Assembly (NCBI GenBank): GCA_003665825.1
Contig: QPFY01000010.1
Span: 248,001-312,000, forward strand
Length of the DNA stretch: 64,000 bases
From: Microbotryum silenes-acaulis
Taxonomy: Eukaryota; Basidiomycota; Microbotryomycetes; Microbotryales; Microbotryaceae
Direction: 5' to 3'
Part shown: piece after piece, positions 32,980-44,096 of the stretch
How the letters are laid out: the number at the start of each line of letters is the position of its first letter
Numbering within the stretch: position 1 is the first letter of the stretch
Notes under the pieces: generated by a model
Database searches by the model: none
Told to the model about the DNA's origin: nothing
Seen by the model: the letters and a program-made list of their open reading frames with translations, nothing else
Position numbers and translations under genes: made by a program

Positions 32980-35628
32980 ATGGCCGGTCAATACACCTAC
33001 GATGAGGTTGGAAACGTGAGTCTTGGGCTCTGCTGCGCTCAGTTCCCCCACCACGGTCTGTGTCCGCTCCATCCCACGCGAGTCTTGACCACGTCACTAA
33101 CGCGCGTCCGTGCCACTGTCCCCGACCGACGAACGACGACCGCGTAACGACACGCTCAACTGCACCAACCACCACCAGTCCTACTTCTTCCTCCTAACGG
33201 TGATGCTCCTCCTCCTCATCCCGTTGACGTGGACTACGATCCGAGGCGGTGCCGAAGCCGCGGCGAAACGAGTGCCTTACCCCTGCGAGGGGTGGAACAA
33301 GAAGTCGGTTGAACTGCAACGCCCTTCGGCTTCCATCAATGCGCTGATATCTATCAAGTCAGTCCGGCGTGGGTTCGTGCTGCTGCTGTGCCGAGTCAGG
33401 GTGTTGATGGCGCTTGCTTCGAGGGTCGAACAGGCACGTCATGCTCGCCGCTGGCTGGGTCGCGTTCGCCGTCGTCGTACAGAAGGCTACCACCATCAAA
33501 GCCGAGAGCGTGGCGTTCGATCCGTTCAAGATCTTGGGTGTCGCCATGGTAGGCAATTGCGGTGTGGGAACGTATACTCGACGGCACACTGACGAACGCG
33601 ATCCACCAAATTCACTCAGGGGTCAAGTGAGAAGGTCATCAAGAAGCATTATCGCAAAATGTCGCTCAAGTAGTGAGTGGCCAGTCGAGAAGCGCATCTT
33701 GTTCGACGTGTAATTCTCAATCCCGCTTCATCTGCAGCCACCCGGACAAGGTTGGATTGCTCGTTAACCAGACCAAGGAGGAGGTCGACAACATCTTTGT
33801 CGAACTGACAAAGGCTTACAAGGCGTGAGTACATCCTCCCTCTCACCACAAAATACAACATCGATCTCACTGCTCCCCACATTCACTTCCCCACAGCTTG
33901 ACCGACCAAGTCAGTCGCCACAACTGGGAGATGTTCGGTCACCCCGACGGCAAGCAAGAGTTCAGCCAGGGCATCGCCTTGCCCTCGTGGGTCGTCGACT
34001 CCAAGAGTCGTTGGTATGTCATGGCCGCCTACGCCTTGGTCCTCGGTGGCATGTTGCCCTACTCTGTCGTAAGTCATCATTTGCCTCGCGTAAACACCAC
34101 TAGAGAGAGACCTGATGATTCGTGCACAACAGGGCCGATGGTGGTACGGCACGCGCAAGTTGACCAAGGACAATGTGCTCAACTCAACCGCCGTTACCTT
34201 TTTCCGTTCGCTCAAGGAAGAGACCTCCTTCCCCGTCCTCGTCGACATCCTCGCCGCCGCAGACGAATTCGCCGTTGATCCCGAACTCGTCAGTGGGCGC
34301 AAAAAGCTTGGCAAGGCCGATATCGACGAATACGCTCGCTTAACTTCGACGATCCGCGAGGGTGTCGATGGCAAGTCTGGCTGGGAAGGGTACGGAACGT
34401 GGTCGACGGCGCGAAAGAGGGCTCGTGTCTTTATTGCGGCTCATTTGCTTCGCGTGCCCATCAAGTCGCCCGCGTTGATCAAAGGTCAGTGGCCTTGAAA
34501 GAATACGCTGCTTGGATGATCCCATGCTAATAACATTTGTTGACGGTTCTTGACAGAGAAACACCGCATCGTGACCCTCGCTTTGCCCCTGTGCAACGGC
34601 CTCTCGTCGATCGTGCTCGCCCACAACTGGCTCTCGACCTACATCGCGGTCCAGCATCTCCAACAATTCCTCCTCCAAGCCGTTCACCCTAGCTCTTCAC
34701 CTTTGCTCCAACTTCCCAACCTCACCCCCGAGATTGCCCAAGAGGCGAACAAGGTCGGTGCACACACCATCACGGACTTTGGTCGTCTCAACGCCGGTCA
34801 AGTCGAAAAGCTCTTGCCCGGCTCCCCCGAACAACACAAGAAGGAAGTCTTTGAAGTGGCCAAACATTGGCCCGTCGTTTCCTTCGTCGATGCCAAGTTC
34901 AAAGTCGTCGGTGAAACCATCGTCACACCCGGTGCGATCATTTCTTTCACCGTCAAATTGAGGATCACCCCGCCTGGTCAAGTCATGCCGGAGATTACGA
35001 GCCTAACCGTTGGAAAACAAGAGGAGGAAGGCGAAGAGGAGAGTATTGATGAGTTGATCGGTCGACGCAAGGCGGGTGAGGATGGCGATGAGCCGACGCC
35101 GCTGGCTCATGCTCCCCACTACCCCAAGGTTGGCCCTTACCCCTCCGAGAGATCTAGCCCGATCGTCGACTGAATTACTTCGGTTCTATCCTACAGAACC
35201 GAAAACCGACCTGGAGCGTCTTCATCGGCGACCACAAGCTGAACCGCATCTTCGTCGCGCCCCACAAATTCACCGACATGGGACCCCATCGCGTCCGTAC
35301 GATCCGCATGAGTTTCCAAGCACCCCCTGGACCAGGTCTCTACACCTTTCAAGTCTACGCCATGTCCGATTCCTTCGTGGGCACGGATGCGCAGAAGGAC
35401 ATGAAGATGAAGGTTGATGAAGCGGCGGATGATGAGGACGTGTTGGGCGAGGAGGATGATATTTCCGAACCGGATGAGGATACGATCGCGGGACAGATGG
35501 CGTTGATGAAGGGCCAGTCGGTGAAGAGGGCGGCGAGGGACGGTGATGAGGATGACGAGGACGAAGATACAAGTGGGACGGATGATGATGAGGACGATGA
35601 TGATACCTCGGATTCGGATAGCGATTGA
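32980..35628 (+). CDS. SEC63: ER translocon subunit Sec63
   Basis: Nine exons (32980-33015, 33179-33357, 33434-33548, 33620-33672, 33738-33824, 33897-34068, 34133-34484, 34557-35128, 35197-35628) sum to 665 aa. There are three membrane helices (FFLLTVMLLLLIPLTW; MLAAGWVAFAVVVQ; VMAAYALVLGGMLPYSV). A lumenal J domain FDPFKILGVAMGSSEKVIKK lies between the second and third, and its HPD triad is assembled across an intron (KYHPDK). Two Sec63/Brl-type cytosolic regions follow, including LPNLTPEIAQEA, then KPTWSVFIGDHK and a strongly acidic tail (about 60 residues of Asp/Glu/Ser). Sec63 stimulates Kar2/BiP at the Sec61 channel during post-translational import into the endoplasmic reticulum. The GTTGGC donor of exon 8 is non-consensus but gives the conserved join. 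Confidence 0.93.
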
Positions 35629-35915
35629 GCGCAAAATAATCAACGGCGGGGAGACGTAAGGTTTCTTGGGCTCTTCGTTTTCTTAGCGTTGCTTTTCCTC
35701 CTCCTCGTATGCAATTGCAGTGTATACTTCGCATTTTACCGTCCGATTGCAATCGAATCGGGTCTAGGAACCCCGAAAGATGTTTCTCTGAAGCTTCGTT
35801 GCACACAGATCTTTGTTTACAGTCACAAGAAGATTTGACACGCTTTCACACATCGCCCTGTGGAAAGAAGACAGCCGAAGAAATCAGTAAGCTGGCTCTA
35901 TAGCATTCCGGTAGT

Positions 35916-38900
35916 TCAATGACCACTCACGTCTTCGGCATGGTACGCCGATCGCCGGTAGATGGCGAGCATTCTCCGAGCTGTACACGTGTATAACAAA
36001 TTCCGGTCAGTTCTGACATCGCAAGGCGAACCAAGACGGTTTCCAAATTCTGACCTTCGACCAACTGCTTCTCGAGCGTAAGAATCTCGACCTGCTTCTC
36101 CATTTCGGCCTGCTTGAACTCGAACGCGTTCATCAGGTCGGGGTTGACGTCGCTCTCGTCGCGCTTGAGCTGTTCGGCCGTGATGGCCTTCACCTGGCGG
36201 ACCAGCGCTCGGCACGCCTCCGTGACGGCTCTTGCGGCCAACTCCAGCTTCTCTTGCGTCGACGACATGAGCTCGGCCTTGACGCGCGAGGCTTGGACGA
36301 GTTGCGCCGTCGAGGCCGAGACTTCGTTCGCCGCAACGATGAGTTGTTCGAGCGTCTTGGTCTTGTTGATGACCCCGTCGGCGGTCTCGATCAAGAGCGT
36401 CGTAGCCATGGCTACGGCCTTGGCAGCGGAGATGAGTCCTTCGGTCCATCGGTTGTTGCGCTTGTAGAACGCCTGCGAAGTGCTCGAGCCCTTGCCGGCA
36501 GCGACGATCTCCTGTTGCGATGCGGTGGCAGCTTTGATCAAGCGTCCGATGGCGTTCGTGATGGCCAGAGCCGAAGCGAGGATCGCATCGTTGACTTGCA
36601 GGTCGGTCGCGCTGGTACGCGAATCCTTGGGTCGCGACATGATGTCCTGCAATCGTTGTGTCGCAGCCTCGATGGCCCTAGCGGCAGCTTGCATCTCCGA
36701 TTCGACCAAATCGCCCAAGTCACCGGTCGCCTTGAGTGCAGCGTGCTTGGGTACCAGGGATTCGACGGTCGAAGTGAGCTTCTGCAGGGCAGCACGCGTC
36801 TCCATGTTGTTGCGGATGACCACTTCTTTTCGAGCCGAAGGGGCTTGTCCTGAGAGGCGGTACGATTGCAGAGCGGTGAAGAATCGTAGACCCGCCTCAC
36901 CAGGCAGCTTGCCAATCTTCATGAGGCCATCGATGGCAGCATCGTCGGGGCAGATCCTTTCGAGCCCTTTGGCATTCGACAGGACCTCAGCGATAGACTG
37001 GGCAAAGTTGTTCGCCGTCTTGATGACCTCGACGTGTTCACCTCCGCGCTCGCGAGAGAGGTAGAGCGTAAAAACGGTGGCAAACTCGGTTGCACTTGTC
37101 GTCGCTTTTTCGATCATCGACAGCGTGTACTCGGGCGTCGAGTTCTGGTTCCCGTCGTGCAAGGTCGATTCGAGTTCGTACAACGCGTCGTCGATCTTCT
37201 GCCCGCCCGCGGCGAGGATCGAGTCGATGATCTCGTTGAACTTCGTCTCCTGATCGAGCACGAGGTTGTCGATCGTGGCGTTGACCGCCAAGTCGTTCTC
37301 ACCCGCTGTCATCTGCAATTCGGACATTTGTCGGATCGTCGCGTCCATTCCCTCTTGCATGATCATAATCTCTTCGTCTTTCTCGTCCCGAATACGTTGC
37401 GCCTCGCCTTCCTTCTCGTCGAGCTTGCCCAGCAAGCTGTCGATCTGCAGCTGCTTCGCCTGCAGCGAGCTCTCGAGCTCTTCGAGTTGTCGGTTGTACT
37501 TGCTGAGCAAGGTCGACACCTCGGAGCCCTTGGATCGACTCGCATCCTCGGCACGCTCCTCGGCGAATCGCAAGTCTCGGCGCAGTCGCTCCAGCTCCTC
37601 TTTTGAGCTCTGTTTTGTGAAGAAACCAGTTCAAGATTAGATGGCCCATAGCGTAGACAACATCTGATCGGCCTGCATGAGGTCACGTACCGATTTCATC
37701 CGATCGACCTCGAATCGAGCTCGATCACGCTCTCGGATCATATCAGCCAGCTCCAAATTCTTGGCCTTGACGTCGCGTTCCATACGTTCCATCTTGTCAA
37801 TCGCCTCTTGCGCCGAGTTGGCCTTGAGCTGCATCGATTTGTACTTGCCGAGCATCTCGAGGTGCTCGTTGCGCAGCTGCGAGTACAGCTTGGCGAGGGC
37901 CTCGTACTTGTTCCTCCACAGCGTAACTTGGTTCTGCAACTCGTTCATCATTTGATCCTTGGATGCGAGTTGCTGTTGGATCGATGTGCTGACGTTCATC
38001 AACTCGCCTTCGAGCGCCTTGACGCGATGGTCATAACGCTCGAGCATCATCTGATCCCGTTCCCACTGTCCACGCATCCCCAAGATCTCCCTCTCAAGCT
38101 CGGCGATTCGACCCTGGTTCATGCCATACTGCATCTGGGCTTGCTGTGCTGCCAATGTCTCCTGCGCCTCTCGTTCGCGCTGTGCTTGCAGTCGTTGCTG
38201 CTCTTGGAATTCGCGCTCTTGACGTGCTTGTTCGTCCGCGAGTCGTCGTGCCTCGGCCTCCCGCGATGCAACCAAAGCAGCCTGTTTGGCTTCGTATTCG
38301 GCCAATGCACGTCGCTGCTCTTCGACGTCTTCGCGGGGCGCAGGCGAAGGGGCGCTTGGGGGCTCCGAAGTTGGTGGTCGTCGAGGCAGATTGGGGGCAT
38401 CGCCGTTGTCGAGCAAGTTCGGAGGCTCTTGCGGTAGTTTGGGTACGTTGATCAGACCGGTGAGGTATTTGAGGTTCGAGGACTCGTAGTAGAACTTGCG
38501 CAGGGCGTAGTGTTGGGCCTCGTAGCGTTCCTTGAGCGACTCCAATGCATCACCCGAGTCGGTGCCTGTACGACCATCATATCAGAACTCGCTTAGCTGG
38601 GCGGTTCATACAAGTCCCTCCTCTCGTAATAGGGCTTACGTCGGTACATGGCCCTCAACATGCTCGTGACGAAACGGTAGATGCCGTACGATTCCTTGAC
38701 CTGGGGCACCAGCGCAGCGATGCGGCACTCGTTGTTGGCCGAGCCACGGAAGTGGGCAAAGATGAGTTTTTGGAACGAGTCAATCACGTCCTGGAGGTTC
38801 ATCAAGTCCATGATGGTTTCGAAACTGCAGGAAGAGAGTCGTCAAAACGTGGTCTTCGCTCATCGTGATGAAATCTACTGAAAATGCTCACCCTTCGTTC

Positions 38901-40019
38901 GGGTCATCGACTCCTCGTAGCGAGATGTACTCTTCATATTCAAAGAGACCGTTGAAGTCGCGGTGCTGGCGATGGAACTTGAGCTTGGCCAGGATCAGAT
39001 TGACGTATGCGCGAATCAGAGCGCCGTAGCCTATGTGGAAGAAACCCAGAATCGGTTAGCGGGCCACATCACTCCGAGCTTTGCTGGAAATGACCGACCT
39101 CGTGATACGTCTCCTCCAACGGTTCGAGCACACGTCTCAAGCCAAGAGGTTTGGTTATGTGCTTCTTTAAGAGTCTGCGGGTAGATCCTAAGCTCGTGAG
39201 CTCAGATCTGACACTGCGGTCAAGGTAATCCCCAGGTGGAGACGTACGACGGGATGACCCTCTTGAAGGACCTTGTGGACGGTGATGAGCGCTTTGAAGG
39301 TCTGCACCTCGTCCGAGAGGATGGGGAGCACGCGCAATCCACTCCAGATCGAAGCCGATGAGCGATGGTCCCAAGTGTAGACGATGCATTCTGAGTACGG
39401 AGGCGTGGAGGAGTGGGGGAGGCGTTGGTCAGCGATGAGTCGAAAACGGAACTCGACTAAGATGTAGGGTGCGATTCATGTAGCTGCAATTCATCTCGCT
39501 CAGGCCATATAAAAGGACTCGGTGATGGAAGTGCGCAGTCAGGGTCGGTTTGACATGACCGGGACTGGCTGGCCTTCACCGCCACGTCCGGAATCCCTGA
39601 CGCCGACGACGTTCCCGGCTGCGATCTACACGCCAGCATCGCCTCCGCCTAGCACAACCCACGTTCAGAAGGAGAAGCAGCTTACTCCGAACATGTTTCT
39701 GCTTGGGAGCGGCCTCCTCGGTACTGGTCGCCTTCTTGATGTTGGCGCTCAGTTCCTGCTCGGCCTTGTCGCGATCGACCGGTCGAGTCGGCACATGCGC
39801 CGAGCGGGATGCGCCACCGTCGCGATCACGGTCACGGTCACGGTCGTAGCTGTCGGCATCGCGGTCGCGATTCCCGCCGAAGAAAGACCTATGGAGTGAG
39901 GCGGGAGGTTGTCAGCTCAGCGAACGGCTTGGCCTGGGGATCGAGTGGAGCGGAGTGGGGGCCGCAGCGGGGGAAGGCGGCGGTGACGGCATGGCCCTGT
40001 GGACGTATTGCACTCACAT
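35916..40019 (-). CDS. SLA2: Sla2/End4 (HIP1R-type) endocytic adaptor
   Basis: Nine exons: 40018-40019, 39686-39888, 39248-39390, 39099-39174, 38892-39030, 38640-38824, 37691-38565, 36055-37609 and 35916-35980 (1,080 aa). An ANTH domain opens the protein (ELSANIKKATSTEEAAPKQK, CIVYTWDHRSSASIWSGLRV, FKALITVHKVLQEGHP). Next comes a Pro-rich linker and a Gln/Glu-rich coiled coil (EFQEQQRLQAQREREAQE). The C-terminal I/LWEQ talin-like actin-binding domain follows (SSTSQAFYKRNNRWTEGLIS, AAKAVAMATTLLIETADG, ending LEKQLVEARRMLAIYRRSAY). Sla2 binds PIP2 membranes, clathrin light chain and actin at endocytic sites. Remarkably, the first coding exon supplies only AT of the start codon, in the context CCACCAT|GTGAGT. 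The G comes from exon 2 (MSFFGGNRDRD). A GTGAGT near the stop could allow an alternative C-terminus. Confidence 0.9.
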
Positions 40020-40695
40020 GGTGGTACTAGTCCTTGCTTGATAAGAAACCAATCAGATGTAGGGGGGGGGGGGGGTTAGAAGCGTCGTGCTCCAATCAAA
40101 GTGTAAGACCGGGGCTGATAGATGACGTCGGAAAGGAGCCGATGGCGGCCCGGGAGTGTGATCGAGCTCAAGCCGACCGGCTGGCCAAGGACGTCGGCGA
40201 TGCAAGATGAACCCAGTCGAGATCGGGCTGTCAGTTGACGAGTGAGGTACTTTGTTCGCCCTGTTGATGGCCTTGTTGCGATCGGAAGCGGATCCTGTGT
40301 GATCTGAGTGGGGGCTCCTGGAGGAGGAGGCAGTCTGAGAGCGATGATGCGCTCATCGGCCGGGCCGTCGTTGTCTGTTCAAGTCTCGAGATCTCATCGG
40401 CCGAGCCGTCGTTGTTTGTCCATGTCCTTGGAGGCTCTTACGCGCACGGTCCTCGTTAGTCGCCGTGCCACACTACCACCCCGCCCGGCGCAACCAGCCA
40501 CTACTTCTGTTCGCACAATTGTTTTCGTCATGTTTTTGAAACATCCAATTGCACACTACAGAATAAAGAAAGAAGGAGAGAGAAAAATGTCACCCGCCCA
40601 ACTTACACTGCGGCAAGCTTTTTCCCCACCACTAATTGTCCAAATACTGATTATTATTCCTTCACACGTCTGCCTCCAGCTACCTCGTTCCATCT
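40020..40695. other. intergenic region between SLA2 and the multicopper oxidase
   Basis: It contains a run of about 14 G residues near 40,062 and the presumptive SLA2 promoter and 5' UTR. No coding region is supported. Confidence 0.5.
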
Positions 40696-43215
40696 CTACT
40701 TGGCAGACGAACCAAACAGCTTTCTGGCGCCTCGCTTGACCAGACCACCGTTCTTCTTGGCTTCGAGCTCACGGTCGACCTCGGCTTCCAGCTCCTCCTC
40801 GTCGAGCTGCCCTCCAAGTGCGTACCAAACGACGGTCACCATCCCCAGCAAAGCCGTGATGATGCAACCGGCCAAAGCCCCAATACCCTTGGGCCTCCAC
40901 CCGAGAACTTGAGGATAAGGACCTCGAGCCACTCCCGCCAGATCAGTCGTCGAGAATTTGCCAACGGCGTTACCGGCCGAAGGGATCCCCAACGCTGCGC
41001 ATTGGTCCTTCATCACTTGAGGAATCACGAGCTCTTGCTGCGACTCGGCGGGCGATTCGATAAAGATGACCGCGAGACCGGCGGTCAGATGCCAAATGAT
41101 GTGGCAGTGGAACATCCAAGTTCCCGGGTTGTCAACTGCGAAACGAAGCGTCACGGCTCCACCTTCTCCAGGGACGTTGATCGTGTCACGTCGCATCGGG
41201 TTGGGCAACGACGACGGGATGGGAGGGTTGATCGACGTGTCATTCGAGGTGCTGTCGGCGGTGACCGAGATGAGTTGCAACTTGTGACCGTGCAAGTGGA
41301 AAGGGTGGGCGTTACCATCCCAGTTGACCACACGCAAGTCAATGATCTCGCCCTTTTGCAAGACAATCGCGTGGGTTTGAGGACCGTAGATGCCGGGTAG
41401 CGATGCGTTCTCGCCCATCGATAGCTGCGTGAACAGCGAGGGGACCGACGGGTGGGTGAAGGTGATGTTGTTAAAAGCGGCTCGGTTGATACCATCGTCG
41501 AAGGTGGCGAAGAAGACACCGAGCTCGATCTCGCGGTTCGCATCGAGCGACGCCTCGACGATCGAGGGGACGAGGTCCTGATCGGGCGTTCGCTCAAAGG
41601 GCGGCATCACGGCCCCAGCTGCGGTGAAACTCGCTCCGTACGAGATCGTCGAGGTGTAGTTGACTTGGAGCACATCAGCATCGTAACTGTCGAACATGTC
41701 CACATCAAAGTTGGCGTGCAAGAGGTAGTTCGAGTTGGTCGTGTTCTTGGCCGTAACGAGGACCGAGTAGCGCTGGGCCACCGAGATCCCGAGGTAGTCC
41801 ACGGGATAAGGATCCGTGTCCGTACCGTCGGCTTCAATGACTTGCATCTGGTGCTCGTCGATCCAGAAGTTGAACATGGCGAACGCACCGGCGTTGATGA
41901 AGCGCAGTCGGTACGTCTTGCCCGCCTCGAACGGGATAGTCACGTTCTCGTTGAAGCCCGAGAGATAGTTCCCGTTCCTGTCGGCGACGTAAATAGCAGC
42001 CGAGTCTGTGAAGTTCAAATCAATAGTGATATTGAAGAAAAAAAAGTTGCATTAGCTTCAGCAGAGGACAGATGTGGGTAGGGCAGGGAAACATACCAGG
42101 GACGGGCTCAGCTCCAGTTGGGTTCTTCCAGTTCATGAATTTGTTCACAAGCACCGAGTGTTGCTCGTTGTACCAATCGGAGAGCACGATCGTGTATTCG
42201 TCATCGTATTGATGAACCTCAGTTGTGGGTCGGATTATAAAAGGGGCGCGAAGACCATCGACTGCGCATCAGGTGAGGCATTTCGGCGGATAAGGGAGAG
42301 CGGGTCAGTTAAGGTCGAGATCGGAGGAGGTAAAGGTTTTACTGACCATAATCCTGATCGACGTGAGCGTGCCACCAATAAGTACCCCATTGCTTGTCGA
42401 CAGATACGGGGATCTCGTAGGTCAAGGTGGCTTTCGGAGGAATTCCGCATTGGGTCACACCGGGGGCTCCGTCGTAGTAACTCGTGTTGAAAAAGTACAT
42501 GCCCTGGAAGGAGATGAGATGTAACTGCTTAGTCGCTGAAGGGTTGCTACAGTGACATAAAGTATACACTCACATGATGATGGATCGCAGTGGGGTGGTC
42601 GAGCAAGTTGGTCTACAGAGGAGACACCAAGAGCACAAAGTCGGCCAAACGAGAGGGGGGGGGGGGGGGCAAAAAAAGATGGGGCCAATCAGATAATCGC
42701 CTCGGACGTGCGCCGGGCGAAAGACCGCGCGCATAACGGAGGGCGTAAGGACGTACCGCATGGACGATGACGGTGTCGTTCTCATTCACAAAAAGTGCTG
42801 GTGGTGGCCTAAGATCCCGACGTAAAAACCATCTGTCAGCGCGAGGGATTCAAATACGGTGCTCTACATTCTTCATTGCGCCGAGCGGGGGCTAGGTAGC
42901 GAAGGACCGCGCAGAACCTCGTCGCGAGTCGAGACTCAGATGGGAGACGCGATATGCGATATGCTACGTACCAGGTACCGTTGACACCGACGACGGACCG
43001 CTCAAACAGACCGGAAGGATTGGCCTTGGCACTTGTGATGTCGTACCTGAGAGTCGAAACACGATGGATAAACGAGGATGAGCTCGAGCGGACCTCGCCC
43101 GTCGTCGCAGCGCGCGTGAGCCGTAATCGAACCAGCGCACTCACCAGACCTCGTGTACGGCCGCAGACGCCGAGCCGGCAGCGATCAAACCCGTCAAGAA
43201 AGCGTTGGCCAACAT
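40696..43215 (-). CDS. FET3: membrane-anchored multicopper oxidase, Fet3-like ferroxidase
   Basis: Seven exons (43145-43215, 42972-43046, 42757-42808, 42574-42612, 42347-42503, 42097-42261, 40696-42005) give 622 aa. A signal peptide (MLANAFLTGLIAAGSASA) precedes ANPSGLFERSVVGVNGTW. All four copper motifs are present: HHHG, WWHAH, HPFHLHGH and HCHIIWHLTAGL. The Leu after the last motif is compatible with Fet3-type enzymes. A single C-terminal membrane helix (ALAGCIITALLGMVTVVWYA) and a short charged cytosolic tail match Fet3-type surface ferroxidases more than secreted laccases. Such enzymes oxidise Fe(II) to Fe(III) for uptake by the Ftr1 permease. No FTR1 gene lies in the window. The gene is divergent from HapX across 881 bp. 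The ferroxidase versus laccase assignment is inference. Confidence 0.82.
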
Positions 43216-44096
43216 GATTCGCAATCAGTAGAACAGTCGGCGAAAAGGTGCCCTCGTGATGAATGGATCGTCGAGGGGGGGGGAGTAGGAAAACAGTAGC
43301 GGAAAGCTCCACCAGAGGCGAAGTTCGTAGGCCAATCCGAATCAGATTAGCCAGTTGGGCCTGCCCTCGCAAACGCGCTGTTTATGCCGACCGCCGCTCG
43401 AGTCCCACGCAGCGGGCGGGCCGCCCCCCGTTTTCTCTTTCGTGGGCGTCGTGGGGCAGAAACACCCGCCCGTGCACACTCGTAAACTGATTAGATCAAG
43501 ATCGCGGCCCGGCATCTAGCCATCACCCGGGCCAAGGCAGCCCTTGGCAGTCCACAATAAAAAATTGCGTATCTGACCGCATTGTTCAGGTCAGAGAAAT
43601 CAGTCTATTGATGTAGTCTTAGGTAGGTCCCAGAAAAATTGTCCCCGGTTCACTTCATCTTGGGAGTTTCGGTCTGGAGTTGCCGACCCGCGACCCAATC
43701 CCCAAAGCTGGACGAGAGCGATTTCTGCGGAACCTTCTCAACAGTATGCCACCAATCGGATCGTACGACATCGTCTTCCACAGACTCAATCCTAAGGCTA
43801 GGATCTTGATCCAATCGAGGGAAGTTCTGCTCACTGTGGCAAAAGGTCCTTCAACCTACCGGTGTACCACCCATTTCCATCTCCGTCACCGGCTGCAGTG
43901 AGCCTGCCTCTGGGTGCTTCAACTCCGAGCTGCCTGCCCTTGCCTGCCGCGGGTTCATCACGCGCTTCTCCCGGCCGTCTGTCGAACCGGGCTCACCCTC
44001 ACGCCAGAACCGCCTTTTTGATACCTCTCGACCGAACCCGCCGCACTCGATCAAAGCCTCGGGGCCTCTGGAGCATCTCGTCCTCACCCCGCCGCT
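43216..44096. promoter_or_regulatory. shared divergent promoter of the Fet3-like gene and HapX, with CCAAT boxes
   Basis: Four CCAAT pentamers occur on the plus strand at 43332-43336, 43695-43699, 43752-43756 and 43812-43816, three of them within 125 bp. HapX acts by joining the CCAAT-binding complex at iron genes, so these are candidate sites for control of both flanking genes. The pentamer is common by chance, so the function is inference. No gene lies in the interval. Confidence 0.4.

Noticed and set aside
36254..36853. Plus-strand ORF of 199 codons opposite SLA2
   Set aside because: Antisense shadow of the I/LWEQ domain exon.
40060..40076. Poly-G run near 40,062 (another lies in an intron near 42,660)
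   Set aside because: Simple homopolymers in non-coding DNA with no nearby structure to suggest a quadruplex array or element end.
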